Assembly (NCBI GenBank): GCA_945861305.1 | Contig: CAMATW010000013.1 | Location: forward strand, 1-57,958 | Direction: 5' to 3' | Origin: Bordetella parapertussis | GTDB taxonomy: Bacteria; Pseudomonadota; Gammaproteobacteria; Burkholderiales; Burkholderiaceae_C | DNA: 57,958 bases | Shown: piece after piece, positions 8,578 to 17,648 of the stretch | Layout of the letters: the number at the start of each line of letters is the position of its first letter | Numbering within the stretch: the first letter of the stretch is position 1 | The notes under the pieces: generated by a model | What the model was told of the DNA's origin: nothing | What the model saw: only the letters and a program-made list of their open reading frames with translations | Database searches by the model: none | Program-made: the position numbers and the translations under genes

Positions 8578-9087
8578 TCATGGCAAAAGCACGGCCTTGT
8601 CGATGATCACATCTTCTTTGGGCACATCGTCATGAAAACCTTTGCGTCCCGTTTTGACTTTGCAAATAGCGTCCACTACATCAATGCCTGCGACAACCTT
8701 GCCAAACACCGCATAGCCCCAACCGTTTGCGGTGGGAGCCGAGTGGTTGAGGAAATCGTTGTCTTTGACGTTAATGAAAAATTGCGAGGTGGCGGAGTGC
8801 GGGTCGCTGGTGCGGGCCATGGCGACGGTGTAGCAGTCATTGGTCAGGCCGTTGTTGGCTTCATTTTCCAACTGTTCGCTGGTCTTTTTCTCTTTCATGC
8901 CTGCCGACATGCCACCACCTTGCACCATAAAGCCTGGAATGACGCGGTGGAAAATAGTCTGGTCGTAATGCCCGCTTTCCACATAAGCCAAAAAATTGGC
9001 AACTGATTTGGGCGCTTTGTCCGCATCAAGCTCCAGCGTGATGACGCCGTGTTCTGGGATATGCAGTTCAACTTGTGGGTTTGACAT
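8578..9087 (-). CDS. ppiB: Cytoplasmic peptidyl-prolyl cis-trans isomerase (cyclophilin B type)
   Basis: 169 aa with no signal peptide, a complete cyclophilin. Visible motifs are [14 protein letters not shown] (containing the catalytic Arg), a [10 protein letters not shown] block and the GYAVFGKVV strand. It catalyses proline isomerisation during protein folding in the cytoplasm. It lies 4 bp after the exported cyclophilin gene; the two share their core motifs, indicating an old tandem duplication. Confidence 0.94.
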   Translation of the reverse strand: MSNPQVELHIPEHGVITLELDADKAPKSVANFLAYVESGHYDQTIFHRVIPGFMVQGGGMSAGMKEKKTSEQLENEANNGLTNDCYTVAMARTSDPHSATSQFFINVKDNDFLNHSAPTANGWGYAVFGKVVAGIDVVDAICKVKTGRKGFHDDVPKEDVIIDKAVLLP

Positions 9088-9091
9088 GGAT

Positions 9092-9685
9092 CTATTTCAC
9101 CAATGAGGCAGATTGAATTACCACCTGGGTTTGCGGAACATCGCTGGGGAAGGGGCCACCCGCGCCAGTTGGTGTCATTTTGATTTTGTTAACCACTTCC
9201 ATGCCACTGACAACTTTGCCAAAGGCCACATAGCCCCAGCCCTGTGCAGAAGGGGCTGAATGGTTGAGGAATTCGTTGTTGTTGACGTTGATGAAAAACT
9301 GCGAGCTGGCCGAGTGCGGGTTGTTGGTACGAGCCATGGCAATGGTGCCGACGGTGTTGGTCGGGCCGCCCTTGGCTTTGACCTCAGCACCCTCGTGCTT
9401 GATGGATGGTCGGGTAGGTTTTTCCATGTAGCGAGCGTCATAGCCGCCGCCTTGGACCATAAAGTTATTGATGACGCGGTGAAAAATCAAGCCGTTGTAA
9501 TGGCCGTCGCGCACATAAGTCAAAAAATTCTCTACGGTGTTGGGTGCTTTGTCAGGGTACAACTCAATCACAAACTCCCCCGCGCTGGTGGTGAATTTGA
9601 CTTGAGGGGCGGGAGTTTGTGCTTGTGCAAAACCAACGGAGGTAAGGGCCAGGGCTAGGCCAAGCAAGTAGCGGCGAAGAATCAT
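9092..9685 (-). CDS. ppiA: Periplasmic peptidyl-prolyl cis-trans isomerase (cyclophilin A type)
   Basis: 197 aa. The N-terminus [22 protein letters not shown] is a cleavable signal peptide, so this copy acts in the periplasm. The cyclophilin core has [30 protein letters not shown] and [13 protein letters not shown]. Its ATG overlaps the stop of the TPR gene as ATGA, so translation is probably coupled. Together with ppiB it forms an exported/cytoplasmic isomerase pair. Confidence 0.94.
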   Translation of the reverse strand: MILRRYLLGLALALTSVGFAQAQTPAPQVKFTTSAGEFVIELYPDKAPNTVENFLTYVRDGHYNGLIFHRVINNFMVQGGGYDARYMEKPTRPSIKHEGAEVKAKGGPTNTVGTIAMARTNNPHSASSQFFINVNNNEFLNHSAPSAQGWGYVAFGKVVSGMEVVNKIKMTPTGAGGPFPSDVPQTQVVIQSASLVK

Positions 9686-10269
9686 GGGGTGGTGTTGAGG
9701 GTGGGTTGAAGAACGGGGTCGAGGGCCAGCATTTTTTGCTGAGGGAATTTGGCGGATGTGGGGTCGAGTTCTGCAGATTTGGCAAATGCCTGACGTGCCA
9801 AGTGCAGCAAAATGTCGCCCATGTTTTCATGCGCAGTGGCATAGCTGGGGTTGTTGCGCAAGGCGTGCTCAAAAGCTAATTTGGCTTGTCCCAAGTTGCC
9901 GCGGGCGGCGTACATCACGCCAAGGTTGTTTTGTACTTCGGCAAGCTCTGGGTAATCTTGCGCCAAGTCCTCATAAACCGCGAATGCTTCGTCGCCACGT
10001 TGGAGTTGTTCGAGCAAGCGAGCACGCCAAAAGCGCATTTGTGGGTCGCGTGGCCGCTCTAGTAAATAGGTATCAATCTGCTCTAAGGCTAGGTCCCATT
10101 TGCGTTGCCCCATGGATTTTTGCACTTCAGCATGCGGCGTTCCCTTGAGTTGCAAGGTGCTGGAAGTTTGCGCCTGCACACCCACAGTGGCTGTCAGCAA
10201 CAGACAAACCAAGCTTGCACCCCAAGCTGGACAAATTGAAACAAAGAAACGCAGGAAAGATCGTGGCAT
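9682..10269 (-). CDS. Exported tetratricopeptide-repeat protein
   Basis: 195 aa. A signal peptide (MPRSFLRFFVSICPAWGASLVCLLLTATVGVQA; written here in parts: hydrophobic core at about residues 16-31) precedes two or three TPR units, clearest in LAEVQNNLGVMYAARGNLGQ and the next repeat (FEHALRNNPSYATAHENMGD). The C-terminus is short and polar. It is the first gene of the operon leading to ppiA, ppiB and lpxH and is divergent from cysS. A role as an envelope scaffold is inference; no specific family is recognised. Confidence 0.85.
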   Translation of the reverse strand: MPRSFLRFFVSICPAWGASLVCLLLTATVGVQAQTSSTLQLKGTPHAEVQKSMGQRKWDLALEQIDTYLLERPRDPQMRFWRARLLEQLQRGDEAFAVYEDLAQDYPELAEVQNNLGVMYAARGNLGQAKLAFEHALRNNPSYATAHENMGDILLHLARQAFAKSAELDPTSAKFPQQKMLALDPVLQPTLNTTP

Positions 10270-10366
10270 ACACAGTAATGGATCGATATACTGCTCTCAT
10301 TGTAGTAGAGAGTCCTTCTAAGCCTTTTGTCTGTCTTGCCTTGTTGCAAGTCCCTTTTACTTCACC

Positions 10367-11740
10367 ATGACCGTCCGCATTTACAGCACCCTAACCCGTG
10401 CGTTGGAAAACTTGACGCCGCTGACACCCGGACAGGTGCGCATGTATGTATGCGGCATGACCGTTTATGACTTGTGCCACCTTGGTCATGCCCGTTCTAT
10501 GGTGGCGTTCGATGTGGTTCAGCGCTGGTTGCGCCGCAGTGGCTTACAGGTCACTTATGTTCGCAATGTTACCGACATCGATGACAAAATCATTCGCCGC
10601 GCCATCGAAAATGGGGAAAGCATTCGCTCTTTGACGGATCGCATGATTACTGCATTGCACCAAGATGCTGACGCCCTAGGGATTGAGCGGCCCACACTCG
10701 AGCCTCGTGCCACCGATTACGTGCCACAAATGCTTTCCCTCATTGGCCAGCTAGAAGACAAAGGCTTGGCCTACCGTGCACCCAGCGGTGACGTCAATTA
10801 CGCTGTTCGCAAATTCACTGGCTACGGCAAACTCTCCGGTAAATCCTTGGATGAGCTACACGCAGGCGAGCGCGTGGCGGTGCTTGATGGCAAGCAAGAC
10901 CCGCTTGACTTTGTGCTGTGGAAATCTGCCAAGCCAGAAGAGCCTCAAGAAGTGAAATGGGAAAGTCCGTTTGGTGCAGGGCGTCCTGGTTGGCATATTG
11001 AATGCTCGGCCATGGCTTGCGAGTTGTTAGGCCAAAGTTTCGATATTCATGGGGGAGGTGCTGATTTGCAGTTCCCTCATCACGAAAATGAAATCGCTCA
11101 AAGCGAGGGTGCCAATGGCCAACCCATGGCCAGCATTTGGATGCATAACGGCTTTATCAACGTCGATAACGTGAAGATGTCCAAAAGCTTGGACAACTTC
11201 TTCACCATCCGCGAAGTATTGAAACTGTATGACCCAGAGGTGGTGCGTTTCTTTGTGGTGCGCAGCCATTACCGCAGTGCTTTGAATTTCAGCGATGTGC
11301 ATTTAGACGATGCACGTGCTTCCCTCAAGCGCTTGTACACAGCTTTGCATGCGGTTGCGCCCGCTGGTGTGGCCATCGATTGGCAAGACGCATACGCTGC
11401 GCGTTTCAAGGCCGCCATGGACGAAGACTTCGGCACCCCAGAAGCGGTGGCGGTCTTGTTTGAATTGGCTGCAGAAGTTAACCGTACACATTCAACGCAG
11501 TTGTCGGGTTTGCTCAAAAGTTTGGGTGGTGTGCTGGGTTTGTTGCAAAGTCACCCGCAAGATTTTTTGCAAGCTGGCAGTGAGGTGGATGAAGACCATA
11601 TTCAGTCATTGATCGAAGCTCGTGCAGCAGCCAAGGCCAGTAAAAACTTTGCTGAGGCTGATCGCCTCCGACAAACCTTGAGTGACATGGGCGTAGTGCT
11701 GAAAGACTCGGCACAAGGCACACAATGGGAGCGTGCCTGA
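10367..11740 (+). CDS. cysS: Cysteinyl-tRNA synthetase
   Basis: 457 aa, normal length for CysRS. It has the zinc-site Cys and HIGH-type motif ([16 protein letters not shown]), the zinc-binding [11 protein letters not shown] region with [15 protein letters not shown], and the KMSKSLDN loop. It charges tRNA-Cys with cysteine in the cytoplasm. The stop overlaps the start of the next gene as TGATG, so the DNA glycosylase gene is probably co-translated. No clear Shine-Dalgarno precedes the ATG at 10367. Confidence 0.97.
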   Translation: MTVRIYSTLTRALENLTPLTPGQVRMYVCGMTVYDLCHLGHARSMVAFDVVQRWLRRSGLQVTYVRNVTDIDDKIIRRAIENGESIRSLTDRMITALHQDADALGIERPTLEPRATDYVPQMLSLIGQLEDKGLAYRAPSGDVNYAVRKFTGYGKLSGKSLDELHAGERVAVLDGKQDPLDFVLWKSAKPEEPQEVKWESPFGAGRPGWHIECSAMACELLGQSFDIHGGGADLQFPHHENEIAQSEGANGQPMASIWMHNGFINVDNVKMSKSLDNFFTIREVLKLYDPEVVRFFVVRSHYRSALNFSDVHLDDARASLKRLYTALHAVAPAGVAIDWQDAYAARFKAAMDEDFGTPEAVAVLFELAAEVNRTHSTQLSGLLKSLGGVLGLLQSHPQDFLQAGSEVDEDHIQSLIEARAAAKASKNFAEADRLRQTLSDMGVVLKDSAQGTQWERA

Positions 11741-12384
11741 TGGTGGCCAGTTTGCCTGTCAAAAGTGCGGTCCCACCTTATTGGGAAGAGGCTTGCAAGC
11801 ACTTGGCCAAAAAAGACCGCGTCATGCGCCGCCTCATCCCCCAGTTTGGCGACGCCTGCCTAGAGTCACGTGGGGATGCTTTTGTCACCCTCGCCAGAAG
11901 CATTGTGGGTCAGCAAATCTCGGTCAAGGCTGCGCAAGCAGTATGGGACAGGTTTTCAGCTTTGCCCAAAAAGATCACTCCTGCTTATGTTTTGAAACTC
12001 AAAGTGGACGATATGCGGGCAGCGGGGTTGTCCGCCCGCAAGGTTGAGTACGTGGTCGATTTGGCTCTGCATTTCGCCAATGCCTCGGTAAATGCGCGTC
12101 AATGGGCAGATATGGACGACGACGCCATCATTGCGGAACTGGTGTCTATTCGTGGCATTGGGCGTTGGACAGCAGAGATGTTTTTGATTTTTTATTTGAT
12201 GCGCCCCAATGTCTTACCACTGGACGATGTGGGCCTCATCAACGGCATCAGCCACAACTATTTTTCTGGTGAATTGGTCAGTCGCAGCGATGCGCGTGAA
12301 GTGGCTGCCGCTTGGGCACCGTATTGCAGCGTGGCAACTTGGTATATTTGGCGTTCGCTGGACCCGCAACCGGTGGCCTACTAG
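11740..12384 (+). CDS. DNA-3-methyladenine glycosylase, AlkA/HhH-GPD family
   Basis: About 214 aa. It carries the helix-hairpin-helix and Gly/Pro-rich loop with the catalytic Asp ([19 protein letters not shown], then [10 protein letters not shown]), and [16 protein letters not shown] early in the fold. It should remove alkylated purines in base excision repair. The ATG at 11740 overlaps the cysS stop; an ATG 15 bp earlier is possible but less likely. There is no FeS-cluster Cys motif, consistent with the AlkA branch rather than MutY/Nth. Confidence 0.9.
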   Translation: MVASLPVKSAVPPYWEEACKHLAKKDRVMRRLIPQFGDACLESRGDAFVTLARSIVGQQISVKAAQAVWDRFSALPKKITPAYVLKLKVDDMRAAGLSARKVEYVVDLALHFANASVNARQWADMDDDAIIAELVSIRGIGRWTAEMFLIFYLMRPNVLPLDDVGLINGISHNYFSGELVSRSDAREVAAAWAPYCSVATWYIWRSLDPQPVAY

Positions 12385-12419
12385 GCTCCCCAAAGCGAAC
12401 ACAGCGCAAGGAGAGACGA

Positions 12420-13397
12420 TTGGCGAAAAAAACATTTCTGGATTTCGAGCAACCGATTGCCGAACTCGAAGGCAAGATAGAAGAACTTAGATACGTGCAA
12501 ACCGAGTCTGCTGTGGATATTTCAGATGAAATAGAGCAACTCGCCAAAAAAAGTCAACAGCTCACCAAAGATATTTACAGTGACCTCACACCTTGGCAAA
12601 TCACCAAGATTGCACGGCACCCAGAGCGCCCTTACACGCTTGACTACATCAACGAAATCTTCACCGACTTTGTAGAGATGCATGGCGACAGGCATTTTTC
12701 TGACGACTTGAGCATTCTGGGCGGTTTGGCTCGATTCAATGGCAATGCTTGCATGGTGATGGGCCAGCAAAAAGGGCGTGACACCAAAGAACGCACCGCA
12801 CGCAACTTTGGTATGACCCGCCCCGAGGGTTACCGCAAAGCCTTGCGTTTGATGAAGACCGCCGAGAAGTTCAAGCTGCCTGTGTTTACCTTTGTCGATA
12901 CGCCTGGTGCTTTTCCGGGCATTGACGCCGAGGAGCGCAGCCAGTCTGAGGCGATTGGCCGCAATATTTTCGAGATGGCACAACTGCAAGTACCCATCAT
13001 CACCACCATCATCGGCGAGGGTGGTTCTGGTGGCGCATTGGCCATCAGCGTGTCAGACCAGCTTTTGATGTTGCAGTACTCGATTTACTCCGTCATCAGC
13101 CCTGAAGGTTGTGCTTCCATTTTGTGGAAAACCTCGGAACGCGCATCGGACGCAGCAGATGCCTTGGGCATCACAGCGCATCGTTTGAAAGCCTTGGGCT
13201 TGGTTGACAAGATCGTCAATGAACCTGTGGGTGGTGCGCACCGCGATACCAAACTCATGGCGTCGCAACTCAAGCGCGGCCTCAACGATGCATGGCGTCA
13301 AGTCACCGACCTCAAACTCAAAGAGTTGCTCGACAGACGTTACGAGCGCTTGCAAAGCTATGGGCGCTTCACCGACACCAAAGCCGACGCGCGTTAA
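12420..13397 (+). CDS. accA: Acetyl-CoA carboxylase carboxyltransferase subunit alpha
   Basis: 325 aa, the usual AccA length when begun at the TTG at 12420, which has a strong AAGGAGA ribosome binding site 6 bp upstream. Longer readings enter the previous gene. Motifs include [19 protein letters not shown], the carboxyltransferase core ([20 protein letters not shown]) and [13 protein letters not shown]. With AccD it transfers CO2 from carboxybiotin to acetyl-CoA, the committed step of fatty acid synthesis. A TTG start is a plausible brake on translation. Confidence 0.96.
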   Translation: MAKKTFLDFEQPIAELEGKIEELRYVQTESAVDISDEIEQLAKKSQQLTKDIYSDLTPWQITKIARHPERPYTLDYINEIFTDFVEMHGDRHFSDDLSILGGLARFNGNACMVMGQQKGRDTKERTARNFGMTRPEGYRKALRLMKTAEKFKLPVFTFVDTPGAFPGIDAEERSQSEAIGRNIFEMAQLQVPIITTIIGEGGSGGALAISVSDQLLMLQYSIYSVISPEGCASILWKTSERASDAADALGITAHRLKALGLVDKIVNEPVGGAHRDTKLMASQLKRGLNDAWRQVTDLKLKELLDRRYERLQSYGRFTDTKADAR

Positions 13398-14334
13398 CTT
13401 GGCTCCCCCCTCCTTAGCGCACTTTTCACCTTCTTTGCCTTTTGCGGTTGCCTTGAGTGGCGGCGCTGACTCTTGTGCTTTGCTGTTGGCCTGTAGCAAG
13501 CAGTGGCCTGGGCAAGTTCGCGCTGTTCATGTGCACCACGGTTTGCAGGCTGCGGCAGATGATTTCGCAGCCCATTGCCAAACATGGTGTGACCTGTGGT
13601 CTGTGCCTTTGGTGGTGACCCATGTCAACGCACACCCGAACAGTGGTGAAAGCCCAGAAGACGCTGCACGTCAAGCGCGTTACCAAGCTTATGCACAGGT
13701 GTTGAAAACGCATTGGGGCGGCACCATTCAAGACATTGCCTTGGCGCAACACGCAGATGACCAAGTTGAAACGGTCTTGCTGGCGTTAACGCGCGGCGCA
13801 GGCTTGCCAGGCTTGTCGGCCATGCCAGCATCGGTTGAGCGTGGAGGCTTGCGCATTCACCGTCCGTGGTTGGATGTGCCGGCGCAGCAGTTGCGCGACT
13901 GGCTGGTGCAAGAAGGGGTGTCTTGGGTGGAGGACCCTACCAACCAAAACACGCGCTTCACCCGCAACCGCATTCGACACCAAATACTGCCTGTTCTTGA
14001 AGAAGCGTTTCCCTCTTTTCGGCAAACCTTTGGCCGCAGTGCTCGTCATGCGGCGCAAGCGCAAACAATTTTGGATGACATGGCCTTGCTCGATTTACAG
14101 CGCACTGGGGCGCCTCCTCAGTTGGCGGCTTTGCAGCAACTCAGCGTTGCTCGCCAAGCCAATGTCTTGCGGGCTTGGTTGCTGCAGAGGAAAGTAGCTT
14201 GCAGTACAGCGCAACTAGATCAACTGCTGCACCAAATCGACGCTTGTCGAACGCGTGGGCACCAAATTGACATCAAAGTAGGCGATGGCTTTGTGCGCAG
14301 GGTGGGCGATAACATCGATTGGTACAATTTGTAG
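13360..14334 (+). CDS. tilS: tRNA(Ile)-lysidine synthetase
   Basis: About 324 aa from the ATG at 13360, which overlaps the accA 3' end by 38 bp; a TTG at 13399 just after accA is the alternative. The ATP-binding PP-loop is intact ([14 protein letters not shown]), followed by VHVHHGLQ, the tRNA-site block [16 protein letters not shown], and [19 protein letters not shown]. TilS converts C34 of tRNA-Ile(CAU) to lysidine and is essential. The accA, tilS, lysC order is common in Burkholderiales. Confidence 0.93.
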   Translation: MGASPTPKPTRVNLAPPSLAHFSPSLPFAVALSGGADSCALLLACSKQWPGQVRAVHVHHGLQAAADDFAAHCQTWCDLWSVPLVVTHVNAHPNSGESPEDAARQARYQAYAQVLKTHWGGTIQDIALAQHADDQVETVLLALTRGAGLPGLSAMPASVERGGLRIHRPWLDVPAQQLRDWLVQEGVSWVEDPTNQNTRFTRNRIRHQILPVLEEAFPSFRQTFGRSARHAAQAQTILDDMALLDLQRTGAPPQLAALQQLSVARQANVLRAWLLQRKVACSTAQLDQLLHQIDACRTRGHQIDIKVGDGFVRRVGDNIDWYNL

Positions 14335-14362
14335 CTTTCGCATAGAGATACTTTCTACTACG

Positions 14363-15631
14363 ATGGCATTGATCGTTCATAAATACGGCGGCACCTCCAT
14401 GGGCTCGACCGAACGCATACGCAATGTGGCCAAGCGCGTGGCCAAATGGGCCAGAGCGGGACACCAGATGGTGGTGGTTCCTTCTGCCATGAGCGGTGAG
14501 ACCAACCGTTTGTTAGGTTTAGCCAAAGAGTTGGCGCCACAGTCAAGCGACATCGAACACTACAGAGAACTCGACGCATTGGCTGCCACTGGTGAGCAAG
14601 CCTCGTCTGCTTTACTGGCCATTGCTTTGCAGGCCGAGGGTATGCCTTCGGTCAGCTATGCCGGTTGGCAAGTGCCTATTCGCACCGACAACGCTTTCAC
14701 CAAGGCGCGTATAGCGTCCATTGATGATGCCCGTGTGAGTGCAGATTTGAACTCAGGCAAGGTGGTCATCATCACCGGTTTTCAAGGGGTTGATCCCGAA
14801 GGCCACATCACCACCTTGGGTCGCGGTGGTTCAGACACCTCGGCGGTGGCGGTGGCAGCTGCCTTGAAGGCTGCGGAGTGTTTGATCTACACCGACGTGG
14901 ATGGTGTTTACACCACCGACCCGCGTGTGGTGCCTGAAGCACGTCGCTTGCATACAGTCAGCTTTGAAGAAATGTTGGAGATGGCTTCCCTTGGCAGCAA
15001 GGTGCTGCAAATCCGTTCGGTGGAGTTTGCTGGCAAATACAAAGTACCCCTGCGTGTGTTGTCAAGCTTCACCCCATGGGATATCGATATTCATGAGGAA
15101 GCCAAGTCTGGCACTTTGATTACTTTTGAGGAAGACGAACAAATGGAACAAGCCATCGTATCGGGCATTGCCTTCACCCGTGATGAAGCCAAAATTTCCA
15201 TCATCGGCGTGCCTGACAAACCTGGCATTGCCTACAAGATTTTGGGCGCAGTGGCGCAGGCCAATATTGAAGTGGACATGATCATTCAAAACATCAGCAA
15301 AGGTGGTTTGACAGACTTCAGCTTCACCGTCAACCGCAACGACCATGCCCGAGCCATGGAGTTGCTCAAAACCAAGGTCATGGCTGACTTAGGTGCGCCA
15401 GAAGTCATTGGCGACGCCAAGATTTGCAAGGTGTCCATTGTGGGCATTGGTATGCGCAGCCATGTGGGTGTGGCAAGCCGCATGTTTGAATCCTTGAGCG
15501 CAGAAGGTATCAATATTCAGATGATTTCCACCAGCGAAATCAAAACTTCCGTGGTAATTGACGAGAAATACCTAGAGTTAGCGGTGCGTGCCCTGCATAA
15601 AGCCTTTGACTTAGAGCAGAATCAGGCATAA
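14363..15631 (+). CDS. lysC: Aspartate kinase
   Basis: 422 aa from MALIVHKYGGTSMGS; readings starting earlier run back into tilS. The kinase domain shows KYGGTSMG and TLGRGGSDTSAVAVAAAL. Two ACT domains follow (about residues 265-340 and 345-420; ISIIGVPDKPGIAYKIL and VSIVGIGMRSHVGVA), giving feedback control by lysine and/or threonine. It makes aspartyl phosphate for Lys, Met, Thr and diaminopimelate synthesis. tRNA-Ser lies 10 bp downstream and may share its transcript. Confidence 0.97.
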   Translation: MALIVHKYGGTSMGSTERIRNVAKRVAKWARAGHQMVVVPSAMSGETNRLLGLAKELAPQSSDIEHYRELDALAATGEQASSALLAIALQAEGMPSVSYAGWQVPIRTDNAFTKARIASIDDARVSADLNSGKVVIITGFQGVDPEGHITTLGRGGSDTSAVAVAAALKAAECLIYTDVDGVYTTDPRVVPEARRLHTVSFEEMLEMASLGSKVLQIRSVEFAGKYKVPLRVLSSFTPWDIDIHEEAKSGTLITFEEDEQMEQAIVSGIAFTRDEAKISIIGVPDKPGIAYKILGAVAQANIEVDMIIQNISKGGLTDFSFTVNRNDHARAMELLKTKVMADLGAPEVIGDAKICKVSIVGIGMRSHVGVASRMFESLSAEGINIQMISTSEIKTSVVIDEKYLELAVRALHKAFDLEQNQA

Positions 15632-15641
15632 TAAATCAGCT

Positions 15642-15734
15642 GGAAACGTGACCGAGTGGCCGAAGGTGCTCCCCTGCTAAGGGAGTATAGGGTGTAGAGC
15701 CTTATCGAGAGTTCGAATCTCTCCGTTTCCGCCA
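15642..15734 (+). tRNA. tRNA-Ser (GCT anticodon)
   Basis: 93 nt including an encoded CCA. The acceptor arms GGAAACG and CGTTTCC pair fully, with G as discriminator. The anticodon loop reads CTGCTAA with anticodon GCT. A long variable arm (TATAGGGTGTAGAGCCTTATC region) marks a class II tRNA, and the T-loop GTTCGAATC is canonical. It immediately follows lysC. Confidence 0.97.
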
Positions 15735-15788
15735 GCTAGCCCCACTTCTCTTTACCCAGTGAAGTTGGCAATTTAAAATAACCCACTT

Positions 15789-16757
15789 ATGCGCGTACTT
15801 TTATTCGGTGCCACTGGCACCATAGGTCAAGCCACTTGCAAAGCCTTGCTCCATGCTGGACACGAGTTAGTTTGCTTTTTGCGCCAGCCATCCCAAACCC
15901 AAACCCAAACCCACGAATTACTAGCAGGTGCGCAGCTTCGCTTTGGCGATGTGCAGTCGATTGAATCCGTCAAAAACAATGGCTTGCAAGGAGAGCGTTT
16001 TGACGCCATCGTTTCTTGCATGGCTTCACGCACCGGTGCGCCCAAAGATGCTTGGGCAATTGATTACAAAGCCCATTCACAGTTACTCCAAATTGCCAAA
16101 GAGGCAGGCATCGCGCAGTTTGTTTTGCTGTCTGCTATTTGTGTGCAAAAACCTTTGCTGGCTTTTCAACAAGCGAAGCTAGCTTTTGAAAAGGAGTTGC
16201 GCGATTCTGGCTTGAACTACTCCATTGTTCGCCCCACTGCTTTTTTCAAGTCGTTGTCTGGGCAAATCAAAAGGCTGCAACAGAACAAGCCGTTCTTGCT
16301 GTTTTCCGATGGGCAGCTAAGCGCTTGCAAACCTATCAGCGACCATGATCTGGGCATGTTCATTGCCCAATGTCTCAGCGACCCTGCTAAGCACAATCGG
16401 ATTCTTCCGATCGGCGGCCCTGGCGACGCCATCACACCTTTGCAGCAGGGCGCGTATTTGTTCAAAGCCATGGGGAAACCTCCCAAATACAAAAACGTTC
16501 CTGTGGCGCTGTTGGACGTCATCATTCGTGTCTTGCAAACATTGGCGTGGTTCATTCCACCGCTGGCCGCCAAAGCTGAACTCGCTCGCATTGGCCGCTA
16601 CTATGCGACCGAGTCCATGCTGGTGTGGGATGCGCAAACCCAGCAGTACGACGCGCAGGCCACGCCCTCGTTTGGCACACAAACTCTGTTTCAACATTAC
16701 GACCAATTGCTTGCCGGTCAAGTAAATGTGCAATTGGGTGAACACTCGGTATTTTGA
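15789..16757 (+). CDS. bciA: Divinyl (proto)chlorophyllide 8-vinyl reductase-like protein (BciA/DVR type)
   Basis: 322 aa, NAD(P)-binding atypical SDR/NmrA fold with GATGTIGQAT at the N-terminus. Its second half follows the BciA/plant DVR pattern: RPTAFFKSLSGQI, then a DGQL-ACKPISD block, LPIGGPGDAITPLQQG, and IGRYYATESMLVWD. BciA reduces the 8-vinyl group during (bacterio)chlorophyll synthesis using NADPH. No other bch, puf or crt gene is in the window. The stop overlaps the next gene (TGATG). A (QT) hexamer repeat lies near residue 40. Alternatively it is a paralogue acting on another substrate, but the diagnostic blocks argue for BciA. Confidence 0.82.
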   Translation: MRVLLFGATGTIGQATCKALLHAGHELVCFLRQPSQTQTQTHELLAGAQLRFGDVQSIESVKNNGLQGERFDAIVSCMASRTGAPKDAWAIDYKAHSQLLQIAKEAGIAQFVLLSAICVQKPLLAFQQAKLAFEKELRDSGLNYSIVRPTAFFKSLSGQIKRLQQNKPFLLFSDGQLSACKPISDHDLGMFIAQCLSDPAKHNRILPIGGPGDAITPLQQGAYLFKAMGKPPKYKNVPVALLDVIIRVLQTLAWFIPPLAAKAELARIGRYYATESMLVWDAQTQQYDAQATPSFGTQTLFQHYDQLLAGQVNVQLGEHSVF

Positions 16758-17644
16758 TGACTGAATTCGACACATCACTGTTGGGCACTTGGGTTGGCAA
16801 ACAAGAAACCCTTCAAGACACCATCACTGCTGCACCTGTGCGGTCTATGGCTGCGCTGCTTGACCGAGACATCGCTGTCCCCAAGGCAGGTGACCCCTTG
16901 CCACCTTTGTGGCACTGGCTGTACTTTTTGCCCGCTGCCAAGCAGTCGGAACTGGGGCAGGATGGCCACCCCAAGCGTGGCGGGTTTTTGCCCCCAGTGC
17001 CCCTGCCTAGGCGCATGTGGGCAGGCGGCAGCCTAGACTTTATCGCCCCGATTCATGTGGGCGAAACGCTGACGCGTACCTCGTGCATTCAATCCGTCAC
17101 ACCCAAAAAGGGGCGAGGAGGTGACTTGGTATTTGTCTGCGTTGAGCACCAATACCATGGCGAACAAGGCTTGTGTTTGCGCGAGATACACGACATTGTT
17201 TACCGAGACAGTCCTGCCCCAACAGACAAACCTTTGCCGCCCGTTGCAGCGCACATCATGGCGGAGTCTGGTAATGGTACAAATGAAGTATGGAGCTGCG
17301 ATGTCGTGCCAGACGATACCCTGTTGTTTCGCTATTCAGCATTGACCTTCAATGCGCACCGCATCCATTACGACCGCAAATATGCCAGCGAGGTCGAGGG
17401 CTATCCAGGCTTGGTGGTCCATGGGCCCTTGATCGCCACTTTGTTATTAGAGTTGCTTGGTCAGCATACCGACAAGGCCATCAAACGCTTTACTTTCAAA
17501 GCGACTCGCCCCATCTTTGAGTGTGCAGACCAGCGGCGTATGCGGGTGAATGCCCAAATGCATCCGGATGGCATTCGCTGTCGCTTGTGGGCACAGGACC
17601 ACCAAGATTGGCTGACCATGCAAGCGGATGCTGAGTTGGCATAA
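16757..17644 (+). CDS. MaoC/FAS1-like dehydratase family protein (mesaconyl-C4-CoA hydratase-like)
   Basis: About 295 aa. It looks like a fused double-hotdog hydratase: an N-terminal half with LPPLWHWLYFLP and PLPRRMWAGGSLDF, and a C-terminal half with the hydratase segment RYSALTFNAHRIHYDRKYA and YPGLVVHGPL. This layout is shared by HTD2-like 3-hydroxyacyl dehydratases and mesaconyl-C4-CoA hydratase. The ATG at 16757 overlaps the bciA stop, and the acyl-CoA dehydrogenase follows within 4 bp, implying a common transcript. Likely substrate is a short branched or dicarboxylic acyl-CoA; this is inference. Confidence 0.8.
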   Translation: MTEFDTSLLGTWVGKQETLQDTITAAPVRSMAALLDRDIAVPKAGDPLPPLWHWLYFLPAAKQSELGQDGHPKRGGFLPPVPLPRRMWAGGSLDFIAPIHVGETLTRTSCIQSVTPKKGRGGDLVFVCVEHQYHGEQGLCLREIHDIVYRDSPAPTDKPLPPVAAHIMAESGNGTNEVWSCDVVPDDTLLFRYSALTFNAHRIHYDRKYASEVEGYPGLVVHGPLIATLLLELLGQHTDKAIKRFTFKATRPIFECADQRRMRVNAQMHPDGIRCRLWAQDHQDWLTMQADAELA

Positions 17645-17648
17645 AAAC

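Noticed and set aside
8578..9685. Recent duplication of the cyclophilin genes
   Set aside because: The two proteins differ widely outside core motifs and one is exported; an old, common pair in Proteobacteria.
13204..13359. Longer N-terminus for TilS
   Set aside because: Lies within accA in a different frame and has no family match before the PP-loop domain.
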